From positions 3,625,205 through 3,689,204 of the forward strand of contig NC_043744.1 in assembly GCF_004337985.1 (NCBI RefSeq): a stretch of DNA of 64,000 bases, given 5' to 3'. The notes under the pieces were generated by a model, which was not told where the DNA came from, ran no database searches, and saw nothing but the letters and a program-made list of their open reading frames with translations. Of this stretch, positions 11,892 to 24,035 are shown one piece after another; the stretch's first letter is position 1, and the number at the start of each line of letters is the position of its first letter. This DNA comes from Pyricularia pennisetigena (lineage: Eukaryota; Ascomycota; Sordariomycetes; Magnaporthales; Pyriculariaceae). The position numbers were made by a program, and so were the translations under genes.

Positions 11892-13119
11892 ATGGACGAC
11901 ATAAAGAGACTCAACGAGCCCATCGTGAGTGACCAGCAAGGAATTGACGAGCCCACAGCGAGTGTGCCATGTGGTATGAGGTACTCAGGCGCTAATCTCC
12001 AGACTGAAGCTACTCGGCCGCCGGAGGCTTTCCGGTGGAGTGGCCCTGCGCCTCATGTCAAAGTGGCTCGCATAGATGTCGCCTCTGAACTCTCAGCCAT
12101 TCCTAAACCGAAGTCGAGTGACCTTTTCGGTAGTGCCCGGTGTTATAATTGAGACATTCTGACACCCAATGTGGCCAAGTCCAAGCCCCATATCGCCTGC
12201 AAGTCGCCATAGGTAGCAGACAGGAATGAGAGGTCTGGTAAAGGAACTTTGGCAGCTGCCAACAGCGGTCCAAGAACAGATATGAACGAGTCCGCCTTAT
12301 CATTATCCTTGCCGTAGACACAAGTGACCAATGAATGGAGACATCCTAGTCTTTGACGTCTTTGATCAAGGGCACGACGCATGTTTTGCCCAAACTCAAA
12401 TTGAAACTTGTCACTGATAATTGTCAAGATATCCAAGTCAGTGTCGACACCAATGATGACAGACTGGTGCACGGAGGCTTTCGCCGCGGAGTCCGAAGAA
12501 GGATGTCATTGTGCTATCGACTGTGCAAGTGGTCGACCTGACAGCAAGACGCGGAAGATGAGACAGCTCAGCCGAGACCTAGCATTTTGGAGGAATCAGG
12601 TGAAGGTAGTGAGGTTATAACTGATATAATTATGAAAGGCATTAAGGAGGAGCTGGGAAAGTTAAGTGTTAATATAAGTTGGCTGGCAATATAATTTCAG
12701 TTGCGTTCCACTAACATTTCTTACCAGCCTCACTCCTCCAAGCCATGACCTCGAAATATCATTTCTCACTCCCATATAAAGCTACAGTGGATGCCTGGCT
12801 CCCTTTGCCGTGGTCGAAACAAAGATAGTGCGGTACGGGACTTGCAAGAGGACTTGAGCCCATTTTCGCAGAGCTTCTCAGATAGGATGAGTGGAGTCAT
12901 TCAAAAAAAGTATCTCCGAATCCAAACGCACTTCTAGGCTCCTGTTTCCCACTGGCCGCAGCCAACGAAGTCTCGAACGAGCCGGTGGAATCCTCGAGCG
13001 CCATGGCGAAGCTGAAAATTAGATATGAGGACCCTCTCAAATTCAAAAAGCAGCCGGGTGATTTTCTTGAGGATTATAAACCCAAGGAACGCCGGTTTGG
13101 GAAGGCCTCTTCCGGAAAG
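11892..13119 (+). other. Doubtful orphan locus, possibly a spliced or decayed gene
   Basis: I do not recognise a family here. A plus-strand frame opens at ATG 11892 (MDDIKRLNEPIVSD...) and runs 86 codons to a stop at 12152. It follows a TATA-like element near 11471 and a pyrimidine-rich leader. Further protein-like plus-strand pieces follow in different frames: an acidic one about 12541-12694 preceded by a CTGACAG acceptor, one about 12791-12946 with Ser/Asp-rich text, and one ending at TAA 13117-13119 (KLKIRYEDPLKFKKQPGD). A GTATCT donor at 12910 and a CGCAG acceptor just before 12962 would make a 52-bp intron. Between them (12143-12505) the minus strand is also open and protein-like. This may be a lineage-specific multi-exon gene or a relic. 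No consistent full model could be built. Confidence 0.25.
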
Positions 13120-15811
13120 TAAACGAGGGGCTTGTCCTGAGCCTTTTTTTTTCCCTTTACTTTGTGATTCACAAATTGTGGCGATGCAGGAAATGTTATG
13201 CTTGAGATTTCGGTAGAAGACGATTTATGACTTTGTGTGTCCCTTAATGAGGGGTTTCACTTTTTGTTTTATTTCGTACGCCTTTTCTCGCCTTGATAGC
13301 TTGACGGTCTACTCTTTTCGTATTTCTTCCTAATTCTTTTGGGGTTGTTTTCTCATGAAAAACGTTGACGACGTCTTTTGTCTGTAGGGAAAGTGTGGAT
13401 AAGATGGGCTGTTTTGGTTTTATTTGCAGAGTTCTGAAGGGTTTTCATGTATAAATTGTTCGGAAGACCCTCCGACTCACTAATACGAGGTGTCTGAGCC
13501 GGATACAGAACGCACAGTCGGCTAAAATATGGTAGTAAAGAGTCACATGACGCATAGCTAGCATCCTACATGCGAAATTGACTCGTAGGCTAGGTTATAC
13601 AGCCTTGGAGTTATTTCAAATGACCACGTATGTCTGCTTGTTTACTAGGTAAGTAGTAATCGGCGATGAGTCCGGGCATAGGCATTGCCCGGCAACATCT
13701 CCCGAGATCCACCCCACTTTTGTTTAGGCTACTTACGCATCACGTTGTTTAATGCACACGTGAACGCACGCGATTAGCTAGACTGCTGCTTGAGAGAGTC
13801 ATGTATTGGATTGAGTAGCAACATCTGGGCCTGGATCGTCACCGCTTTATACGTGGGCACACCATTCATTGAGTCAGGTCCTTGAGGTCAGGTCCTCTGT
13901 GCGCATCTATCCTGCAACAGAGTAATTAGGTGTTCGTTCACTTTTGCTCGGCTGTTGCTCACCGTTCGGGATGTGCTTGGATGCTGTTCAATTGTTTCAG
14001 GTATTGTTCGGTTTGCAGTAATTTTCTTTTTTTCTTGTTTTTGACTCTTTCTCAAAACCGTCTCGCCTTATTTTGTGGCTGCTGAACCCGCATGCCATTT
14101 TCAGTAAGATGGTTATTGATTTGGGACTACTGTAGCAGTAGCAGTAGTGCCATCCCTGAATACCAGGTTCTTTTCCACAAAGAAGCCTATCTCAGATGGA
14201 CCAAAAGCGATTCCTTGCAGTTATTAATTAGCCCCGCAAAGACAAATCGTTCATTGGTTAGTGGTTGACAGAAACATGGCTCAGCAGCTCGCATATATTG
14301 TTCCCGGGACAATCACCGCAATGACTCTTTCGATATGACGTGCCGAATCGTTTATTGCATCTGGAGCAAAATATGGCAGGCAGACTATTGAACAAGGACA
14401 AGGCGCACTTTGCCCAGACGAGCATTCTCTCCGGTGTAAGCACTCTTCACGACGGGTTTGCATAAAACATGACATTTGGCGATCGTCGTCAATATTGATG
14501 GCGGTGATATTGTACATGCAGAAAGGATTCTTAAGAATTCTTGTCGCATCTCTTCAATATGTGCGAAACTAGGAAATCTCCTGTAATGTGACCTCGCGCA
14601 GGTGTACGGTGTCGTCATGGCCCACTTAATATCAAGACCCTTGTTGCTGTACCACGTCGGACCTACTTATGCTGCTGACTTCTGCTAACGATAGCCCTGC
14701 CGACAGGCCACCAGCTAATAACGTCCAGCCGTTCGGCCGCGAAGCCGGCAACTCACTGGATCTGCACACCCATGTGATGGGCTAACCTTGGTGCGCTATT
14801 ACGCCGCGACAACCTTGGCAGCATCTGCCCACTTGGCATGCTCCAGGATGCCAGGAATGAAGCAACGAATTGCAAAGCTCTCGCAGCACAATCAGAACAC
14901 CATCGGGCGCTGCCCAGACTGCAACCACTGCCTACCCGAGCTACCCCGGAGACGATCCGACCGCCAGCCACCGCCGGCCCCATACCGTATTGTTCACGTG
15001 CCGGGGTTGCCCACCCCCCACACCTTGCTGGTAGCCATATCTGACAAGGGACGCCTCATGTGCACCGGGCCGTACAGGTAGGGTTCCCCACTTATAGTTT
15101 GGGCCGGGATAGTAAAGATTATACTTTGCAAACTTCCGATAAGTATTATCGTGTTGCGTTGTGTAGAGAAAAGAAAGCGAGTTTGAAGTTTGTCCCGGAC
15201 GCTATCCGAGGGAAAGAAAAACAGGTTGGTATTTTTCGTTTCTTCATTTCAGTCCTTTTTTTTTTTCTTCCTTTTTTTCTCTCTCGATTTCCTTTCTCAA
15301 TGATACCAAAATACATGAGAAACAAATTCTGCCAAATTGGGAGAATTGGTCGTGAGCGCATGGACTTACTTCTCTAAATTATATCCTGGACATTGCCCCG
15401 GTCGAACCCCGTTACACAGTTTTATGCGACACGACCCCTAGGTCCCAAACTTTATCATCCTAGCTAACCGTAAAAATAGCAACGTCACCCGCGTCATTCG
15501 AGACCGCGCCGCCGTTGCTGCTTGTGTTAAAAGGAGTCGACGACCTGACCTCTAGCAAAGTTAGCGTGCGAGGTCGAGTAGCGCGACCGTGCCGCGAGAG
15601 TCGGAGCAAAAATTTCCTTGACGATCTATTTTTTTTATTGTTTTTATTTCTTTTTTCTTTTTTTTTTTTTTTTTTTTGTTTTTTGCCCTCTCGTCTGCCG
15701 TCGTCCCAATAATTCACAATTGCATTTTGGGTTTCTGCACGTCCGTCCACCTCCTGTTCGCAGGACCACATCCGCCGTCCCATCTCTCGCCCCGACAGTA
15801 CACGTCTCGAC
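13120..15811. other. Intergenic, no gene recognised
   Basis: 2.7 kb with no recognisable gene. Short minus-strand frames at 14258-14618 include a Cys-rich piece (CSRCNKRFG...CGDC), but it has no start context or neighbours to support it. A T-rich tract with a T20 run (15658-15677) lies just upstream of the MFS transporter and belongs to its promoter. Confidence 0.5.
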
Positions 15812-18226
15812 ATGACGGCTCGAGACGGGGCAAAGCCCTCAATCACCTCACGTCTGCCGTTCTTTGGCGGACGCAAGGCAAATTCCTCGCCCAGCAACTC
15901 CAACGAATCCGAATCGGACGGACCGGCGTCCAACGCGCCGCCCAAATGGAGTTTTGGCGTGCTCAATGACAAGAAGACGATCGAGGTTCCAGGTGAGGAG
16001 CATTCCAAAGGCGCCTGCCAAGCCCCAGAGGCCCAGAGCTAGAGGCGAACAAACCACCTGTCCTAACCGTGTTGCGCACCCGCCCCCCACTTCCCCAGGC
16101 TCCGTACTGCTTCTTGCGGACCACAAGAACGAGCCGCTGGGTCTCCGCAATGCGCCGGCCCGCACATCCCACTCTTCCTTCCCAACAAGCAACTTCCCCG
16201 AGCCGCAGCCGCCTGCCGACTCGAGAAAAAAGACGACCGACGGCAAGATCATTCTCGAACCGCAGCCCGAAGATGCGCCCAACGACCCGCTCAACTGGCC
16301 AAAATGGCGTCGCGACGCCGCCCTGCTCTCCATCGGCCTATACTGCATGGTCGGCGGTGGACAGACGTCGGTTCTGGCCGCGGGCTTTACCGATATTGCC
16401 AAGGACTATGGCGTTCCGGTACACCAGGTCTCCCTGACGGTAGGCCTCTACATGATGGGCATGGGTATCGGTTCTGTTTTCGCGTCGCCCACCGCCATTT
16501 TATATGGCAAGAGGCCCGTATACCTCGTGAGCGCCATCCTTTTTATCGTCACTTCGGTCTGGTGCGCGCTGTCCCCTAGCTTCCCTTCCCTTGTGGCGGC
16601 GAGGATTCTCCAGGGCGTCGCCGTCAGCCCGGTCGAATGTTTGCCTTCCGCGACGGTTGCCGAAATCTTCTTCCTACACGAAAGGGCCTACCGATTGGGC
16701 ATCTACACACTGCTGCTGCTCGGCGGCAAGAACCTGATCCCACTGGTCAGCGCCGCCATCATTCAGTCGCTCTCATGGCGCTGGGTGTTTTGGTAAATAA
16801 CCCTCCCCCCCTTGTTTCCCCAATTGGTCCCGTTGCGCCAACATCAGAGGCTGACTTATTACCCCACAGGATCGTTACTTTTGTCGTCGCCTTCTGCGGC
16901 GTCCTGCTGTTCCTGTTCGTTCCCGAGACCTTTTGGGAGAGGGTGCCGCACCCCAAGCCCAAGACCCCCTCCAGGCCGGGCCTGTTCAAGCGGATATCGT
17001 CGAGATACGTTCACCAGGTTCAGCGGACGGAGCAGCGACCTGCTACGGCGCATGCGGCCCCCGCGACTACGCCATCTGATGCCGCAACCCCCGAAAAGCG
17101 CAACGACCACCACGTCATGTTTGCGGAGTCTGCCGAGACGAGCAACAACAGCAACGGCACCGAGGGCTCGCCCGGAGCGAAAGCTGGCGACAAGCAGCTC
17201 GAGAACGGCAACAAGTCCGAGACGTCGGAGGCCATCAGCTCAGAGGAAGAGAAGCAGCAGAAGCCGGCCGTGCCGCCCCTCGACACTGCCAACTTGGATC
17301 GCGGGGAAATCCACCGCGTCGCCGCGCCCGTCTCAGCCAACCCAAGGCTCGAGAGCGACACCAAGGCGTCGCCCATGGTCGGAGGCAATGCGTTCTCGCC
17401 CATGGACCCGGAAAAACGACAGCAGCACGACAAGGCGACGGCCAACGTGTACTCGAACCACTGGCGCGAGCGCGAGGCCAAGTCGTTCGTGCAGCAGCTC
17501 CGGCCATGGCACGGCCGGCTCAACAACGACCGGTGGCTCAAGGTGGCGTTCCGGCCTTTCGTCCTCTTCAGCTACCCGGCGGTGCTCTGGTCCTCGGCCA
17601 TGTACGCGTGCTCGGTCGGCTGGCTGATCGTTGTGTCGGAGGCGGTGGCCGTCATCTACCGCGAAAAGTACTACAACTTTGACGCCCTCGGCGTGGGCCT
17701 GGTCTACCTGTCGCCCTTCATCGGCGGCGTCCTGGGCACGGCCGTGGCGGGCAAGGTCTCGGACGTGTTCGTCAAGGCCATGTCGCGGCGCAACGGCGGC
17801 CTGTACGAGCCCGAGTTCCGCCTCATCATGGCCCTCCCGATCGGCGTCACCACCGTCATGGGGCTGATGGGTTTCGGCTGGAGCGCAGAGGAGCGCAACA
17901 ACTGGATCGTGCCGACCGTCTTCTTTGGCATCATCAGTTTCGGCTGCTGCCTGGGCAGCACGACGTCCATCACCTTTTGCGTCGACAGCTACCGGCAGTA
18001 CGCCGGTGAGGCGCTCGTCACGCTCAACTTTGCCAAGAACATCCTGCACGGCCTCGTCTTCAGTCTGTTTGTGACCGAGTGGCTCGAGCACGACGGCGCC
18101 AAGTCCGTCTTCATCTGGCTGGGCGTCATACAGCTGTTCGTGGTGGCGTTTGCCGCCCCGCTGTTCGTCTACGGCAAGAGGTGCCGCATGTGGACGGTGC
18201 GAAACAACTTTATGGAGAAGTTCTAA
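15812..18226 (+). CDS. MFS transporter (DHA1-like) with long central cytoplasmic loop
   Basis: A major facilitator superfamily carrier of the fungal drug/H+ antiporter type (HOL-like), in the plasma membrane or vacuole. Exons 15812-15992, 16099-16792 and 16870-18226 give 743 aa. The first roughly 105 residues are a hydrophilic cytoplasmic tail that ends in the family signature DPLNWPKWRRD. Six membrane helices follow to VPETFW, with the usual motif-A region reduced to a loop ending YGKRPVY. A very long Ser/Glu/Lys-rich loop of roughly 180 residues comes next, then six more helices from about FRPFVLFSYPAVLW, ending in a short basic tail. Intron 2 splits the tryptophan codon of WRWVFW. The substrate cannot be read from sequence; members export toxins or import polyamines and cations. 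The loop is rich in potential phosphorylation sites, so post-translational control is plausible. Confidence 0.9.
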
Positions 18227-20598
18227 ACTTTTTAACTGCCGAACGAAACGGATATACTATGCTGGACATCTATCTGGATCCCAGGTCATCGCAGGGAACG
18301 ACCTGACCTCCACTACGCGCTGGCAAGAGACGGAGCCGAGCTCCCCGCACAGTCCACGGACGAGCCGACACCTGTTGGAATCCGTGGACCAACAATCGAA
18401 AGATGCTCTCTACGACAGAACCTACGATGACAGTGGCGTCAGCTGTGGCAAAACAGCCGGAATATTTGCGAGTTCGCAGAAACTCGTCTTCAAGATCGGC
18501 ACGCCGTTTAGTACAAGAACTGAACGCATCTAAGCCAGGGGTCGCTGACAATCATGGTGTGTTTGGGGCTTGCAATCGGCTCTGTGGAGCCATGGGTGGC
18601 TCGAGCCATCTGCCCCCAGAAAGGACATGGTTGCCACTGATATAGATTGCATATCGACAAGTAGGATTTGTTTTTTTTTTTTTTTTTTTTCTCTTTTTTT
18701 CTGGCCCTGGTCCCAGACTAGCTAATCATCAGGTTGTGGTGGGGAAGGAATCCATGTACATATATTAGCCCCAGAAATATGGGGCAAGATAGATACCCAG
18801 AGATACCTCGGGATGGCACTTTGTTTGGGTGGTGGTTTTTTTTGAGCGATTGTTATTTTGTTTTACGCATTAGCGTGGTGCGACTGGAATTGACTGCACA
18901 ATAAACATGTGAAGATTTCTGACCCTATGCATATTGTGAATAACTTTAGCCCAGGGCCCCGGCGACAAGCCTGTAGAAACTTGGGTGACAATGTTTGAAG
19001 ACGGCGTGTAGATTTCCAGAACCAGGGTAGCTTCGAGCCTTCGACTATGGATCGCCAGTCCACCCAACTGATATGGTAAAATACTTGCCGCATATACGTC
19101 TCCTCGGTAGCGGTTACTTTGAACTGAAAAAAAGGTGCAAATATAAAAGCTCTGGGTAAATAGTTGATATTTGGGGTCTTTTGAACAAATCTTTCCTTAG
19201 TTCGTAGGCAATCATATGTGCCTCAAGTTGTGTATGGCAATCATCATAAGAGAGTATGCCTGACGATGATTAGGGGCAGAGGCTAGGGGCATCGACAATT
19301 TGTGATTTCATTAACAAATACTCAAGGGGCTCAGTCAAGTATGAGGGGCGAAAAACCACAGCATACTATAAGAAGAATTAAAAACCTCGCACTAGGACTC
19401 AGCATGCACGAGTACGGAGCCTACGAAAGCAAGCTCCCTGGTTCATGATTTATCACGGACTGAATAATTACCTTACAGAGGCGCACCTTTTCCATTTGAA
19501 TTCACACTATCTCTTGTGCACCTGAACACTGAACATGAATTGGAATTAGAGAGCAAAATCACCGGCTCACTCTCCTGGCACTGTTTCATCTGCCGTGCCA
19601 CCCTTTTGATTTCACTAGCCGTTTACTTTGAGCTATTTTTTGGCAAGTGGTGTCGTGAAACCTTTATCGATTTTTGATCACAAAGTGCACGACCAAGAAT
19701 CGATTGCAGTCTAGCCTTCTCGCTTCAAATATTTGATGATCATGGACCAAAAAGCAAAAATCACATCCTTGCATCGGCTGCAGTATAGCTTAGCCTGTCG
19801 GAAGCTTGCGTTGGCAAATTATTCCGTATTAACCTATTACGATTGTACATCCCATATCCCTCTCCAGTCTTTTCTCTGTATCTTAGGTACGTCATGGAAA
19901 ATTTGGAATTTTTAGGTTTTCAGTTCCTGACCAAAGTATACTCCCACTCCCACACCCTCTCCAGATTTGGTCTCGATAAACAAAACTTTGCTACGCGTGA
20001 TTGGTAGTTAGCGTTCATGATTTAGTCGTGCTTAGAGATTCATTCGGCCGCACCGACTTACTAATCATCTCCATTGAGGATGTCTACAGTATTACCATTT
20101 TATCACTTGGCAGGACAAAATAGTCCCTGTTGATCGAGATAGGACCTCACTTATACTCAAGCACGGACTGAAAGAGCATCACCGTTTGCGGTTTTTTTTT
20201 CTCTTTCTTTCTTGGCAATTGGCCGTGCGTATAGTCGTGGTGGTCGGTCTGTGCTAAATATGCTACTATATGCATGTGATGGATACCTTTGGGACCTGAC
20301 TTTGCTACCAATTTGGAGCTGGCGCATTTGTACCTCAAGAAATGAATACTATAAGGCTATCAGCTATGTCTATTGGATGATTCGTCGTGGTTTAATATAT
20401 AATCAATATCTCTATTTATGCTTGACCTCCCAAGACCAGTCCAAGCAAATCACTCCTGTTTTTTCGCAATCCTAATTTTCAAAAATCCTGAATATACCAT
20501 CTTGGCAAAATAGTTGATCGAGATCTTTTGGATATTGAGTCTTGCCCAGAGAAGCCGTCACAACTTGGACGAATAATATTCCAACAGCCCTACCTACC
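18227..20598. other. Intergenic, AT-rich, no gene recognised
   Basis: 2.4 kb without recognisable coding sequence. It contains a T20 run at 18671-18690 and is otherwise unstructured. The frame that continues past the MFS stop to 18533 is not supported as a gene. Confidence 0.55.
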
Positions 20599-21708
20599 AT
20601 GAATCATACCGAGATAGTCCTCGACGAATGGCGACATCTTGAGGCTGTCGTCGACGAGAAAAACAGAAACCATCCGATTGTGTTGACAGGCTGCAACTTG
20701 AGTGTTGCTGACATCTTGGCTGTGTCGAGGTTGGTTGATTTTTCACTCAGAGTCTGTGCCTGTTGATAGTAGCCGCTAACCTTGAAAACACCCCTGGTAA
20801 GATACAACTCTCCTGTGGAGCTCAATGCATCGGCGCCTGCGCTGATGAAGTACAGCCTGAATCTGCTAGAAGACAAGCTCAGAAGCGGGGAAATCATTTA
20901 TGGTGAGCAAAGGTGGTTCGTGAGACGGTGAGTCAAGCTGATTATCGGTCTCCCTTGTCGGTTAACCTTTCTCTATCCCAGGTGTCAATACTGGCTTTGG
21001 AGGGTCGGCAGATGTGCGAACCCGCGAACTTGTCAAACTCCAGAGGGCCTTGATTAGGGAGTTTCATTACGGTGTGCTACCGCCAGGTGAACGAGACCAT
21101 GAACCACCTCCGCTGGACGCATCTCTGGCAAGATACCAGTACAACGATGTCGGCAACGACTCTTTCCATCTGCCGTGGACCTGGACCCGCGCCGCCATTG
21201 TTATACGCATCAACTCTCTGATTTCCGGATGCTCGTCCGTCAGGCCCGTCATGGTGGAGCGGATGCGGGATTTGTTGACGTACGATATAATCCCCATGAT
21301 CCCCATGCGTGGCAGCATCTCGGCCTCTGGTGATCTCAGCCCTCTCTCATACGTCTGCGGAGCCGTTCAGGGCAAGACGACCATACGCATCCGCTCCCGC
21401 GACGGGGCTTGTCGGTACGCCGACGAGGCCTTTGCCGAGTTCAACCTCGAGCCCATTTCCCTGCAAGCCAAGGAGGGCCTCGCCATGACAAACGGAACCG
21501 CCGTGTCAGCCGCCGTGGCTGCTCTGGCGGTTCACGACACTCATGTCATGGCCGTGGTGGCGCAGATACTCACTGCAATGACTGTTGAAGCCTTGAACGG
21601 GACAACGGAGAGCTTCCATCCTTTCTTTTCCGAGGTTCGACCGCATCCGGGTCAGGTAAGCCTAGACAAACTAGCCCAGCCCCAAATTGCTGTTGCCAAG
21701 TCTTGCTG

Positions 21709-21765
<57 letters not shown>

Positions 21766-23009
21766 TACATATAGCTGACATGACATGGGCAAAATAGGTC
21801 GAGGCGGCAAGAAACATTCGGGGATTCCTGACAGGTTCTTCGCTCACCCAACTCAACAAGGGAGAGAATCACAACCTCCGTCAGGACAGATACTCGATCC
21901 GGACGGCACCGCAGTGGTTGGGTCCTATTCTCGAGGATCTGGTTCTGGCACATCAGCAAATCTCGATCGAATGCAACTCGGTGACCGACAACCCCCTGAG
22001 CACCGAAGGAGAGCTTATCCACGGAGGAAACTTCCAGGCCAAGGCCGTCACTTCGGCCATGGAGAAGGCGAGGCAGGGCGTCCAGGCGATCGGCCGCATG
22101 GCGTTTTCCCAGTGCACCGAGTTGATCAACCCAGCCACCAACCGAGGTCTGCCTCCGAACCTGGTCGCCGAGGATCCAAGCGTTTCTCTCATCTTCAAGG
22201 GCGCGGACCTGCACATTGCGTCGCTGGCTGCAGAACTCGGGTTCCTCGCGGCCCCTGTCAATCACGTCCAGACCGCCGAGATGGGCAACCAATCTCTCAA
22301 CTCCCTGGCCCTCATATCTGCCCGCTACACTCACACCGCCAACGAGGTGCTTGCGCAGCTGCTAGCCGTGCACCTCGTCACCGTCTGCCAGGCGCTGGAC
22401 CTCCGGGCTATGCACCACCAATTCATGGAGTACTTCCGGCACCCCTTCTACCGGCTCGTGGCCCAGCATTACCCGGCAGCAGTGCACCCCAAGGAGGCGC
22501 TGGCCTCCAACGGCACGTCAAAGACGGGGGGACTGGCCAGCCAGCTCTGGGCCCAACTGCAGGTAGCCTTCGACTCCACGACCGGCCTGGACGCCGAGGA
22601 TCGCTTCGAAGCCATCGCCAAGCTGCTGCGGCCCGTCCTGCTGGACCACACCACCATCAGCAAGGACCCCAACTTCGTCGCCGTCCTCGAGGGCTTCAGC
22701 AAGACGCTCGCCCTCTCCCTGGACGAGACGTGGCGCGCGCACCGAGATGCGTATCTGTCCCACGGCAGCGCCGCCTCGCTCCTGGGCATGGCGAGCAGGA
22801 GGGTGTACGTGTTCCTGCGCAAGTCGCTTCGTGTGCCGCTGCTGGCGACGTGGAACCTCGCCACGCCCCGGACGGAGGAGATAGACACCGGCACGGGCGT
22901 GCACGGGAAACGGGCGCCGACGGTGGGGTCATATGTCGGCGTCGTCTACCGCTCCCTGAGGGATGGGACCTTTGCCAAGCTTGCTATGGATATCCTAGGA
23001 GATGTCTAG
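20599..23009 (+). CDS. Aromatic amino acid ammonia-lyase (PAL/HAL family)
   Basis: An MIO-dependent lyase that removes ammonia from an aromatic amino acid, giving a cinnamate- or urocanate-type acid. Exons 20599-20729, 20802-20902, 20982-21655 and 21798-23009 give 705 aa, the length of fungal phenylalanine ammonia-lyases rather than bacterial HAL (about 510). The MIO-forming triad is A192-S193-G194 in GSISASGDLSPLSY. The lid tyrosine is Y77 in YGVNTGFGGSAD. Other family signatures are NGTAVSA, FHPFFSEVRPHPGQ, QDRYSIRTAPQWLGP, TDNPL and GGNFQA, and a C-terminal helical extension is present. The residues at the usual substrate-selectivity pair appear to be E104-F105 instead of the His-Gln of yeast PAL, so the substrate is open. 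Introns 1 and 2 carry CTAAC-type branch sites. Intron 3 holds a pure (AT)n tract. Confidence 0.92.
21711..21759 (+). repeat. (AT)n microsatellite inside an intron
   Basis: About 24 uninterrupted AT units, then imperfect AT/AC units to about 21773. The tract fills over a third of the 142-bp third intron of the ammonia-lyase gene and lies between its GTAAGC donor and AATAG acceptor. It is likely to vary in length between isolates. Confidence 0.95.
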
Positions 23010-24035
23010 GATGGGTTGGCGATACGATCAGTGTACAGTATGTGTGTATGGATATGTTGAGTGTGATGTTTGATTTAGACTTGATACTTATTTTATCGTT
23101 CATTCACATGCGCGGTATTTGGACCTCGCCTACTGGATTGGTGGGCTATAAACATCCAGACGCACCGTTGACAGCGTGATCCGGGACAACTATAGCTAAC
23201 GACAGTATATGAAATGAAAGTGTACCGCGGCTACAATTGCTTGAGGACTGAAATTTACCACAGCAATTCGTAGCGTTTTACTCTCTTTGGGAAATGACGA
23301 TTATCTAATGAACAACGTTTCCATTACATTCCGATTCTGAAAAGACGCACCTCTCCCCTTTTATCGACACTACGAAGCTCCGGGACTTTGGGTTGAAAAG
23401 TCTGATTGGCCTGAAGGTTTTGTATCCAATATATACAAATGACAACAACCGACCTGTCCCCCGTATTGACTGAATGTTCATCTGTCAATATAAATGCCGT
23501 AGGAGAGAAGAGGCTCGAAATAAAAGGGGAGTCTTTTGGAAACGTGCGGGGTATGATCCCTATTTGTAGTTATGTCCAGAATTAATGAGACTACAGTAAA
23601 GCTAACCAATGAGTCTTTTAATTCTAATAATCCATGTAACGGAGCAGCAATCAACTGAAAGCTGACCAACCAGCACAGGTTTGACGGTTATGGTAGCACG
23701 GCGCTTCTACTTGACGGATATATAAACAGAAATCAAAATTTCAACAGCTCAAAAACAAAGGCAGGGTGGCATTGATTTTGGCAGAATTGATGATATAATT
23801 CTACGATTTGCTATCAGAGTAAATTGTTGGCAAAGAAAAGAAGGAAAATTGGGTGTAGCCCCTCAAAGGACCGCGGCCACAAGCAGAACATCCCAGAGTT
23901 ACAAGCTGACCAGGTCTCGATTTTTTCAGGGTGTCATTTCCAAAACCTTGTCCTGTCTGCCCGTTTCTTTCCCATGCTGAGACACTGCCCTCGCCACTCT
24001 AAAGAGAGCGCTCAGGATTAGGGGCTTACAGCAAC
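23010..24035. other. Intergenic, no gene recognised
   Basis: 1 kb between the convergent ammonia-lyase (+) and secreted protein (-) genes. No feature beyond the expected terminators, which are not individually recognisable. Confidence 0.55.

Noticed and set aside
14258..14618. Minus-strand Cys-rich frames resembling a zinc ribbon
   Set aside because: Only one short C..C...C..C pattern, no start context and overlapping alternatives; could be chance.
18150..18533. Frame continuing past the MFS transporter stop
   Set aside because: It overlaps the transporter end in another frame and then covers 3' flanking DNA; no conserved text.
21785..23179. Plus-strand frame of 464 codons overlapping the last ammonia-lyase exon
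   Set aside because: It is the +1 shadow of the lyase exon, Arg/Pro/Gly-rich, while the lyase frame carries all conserved motifs.
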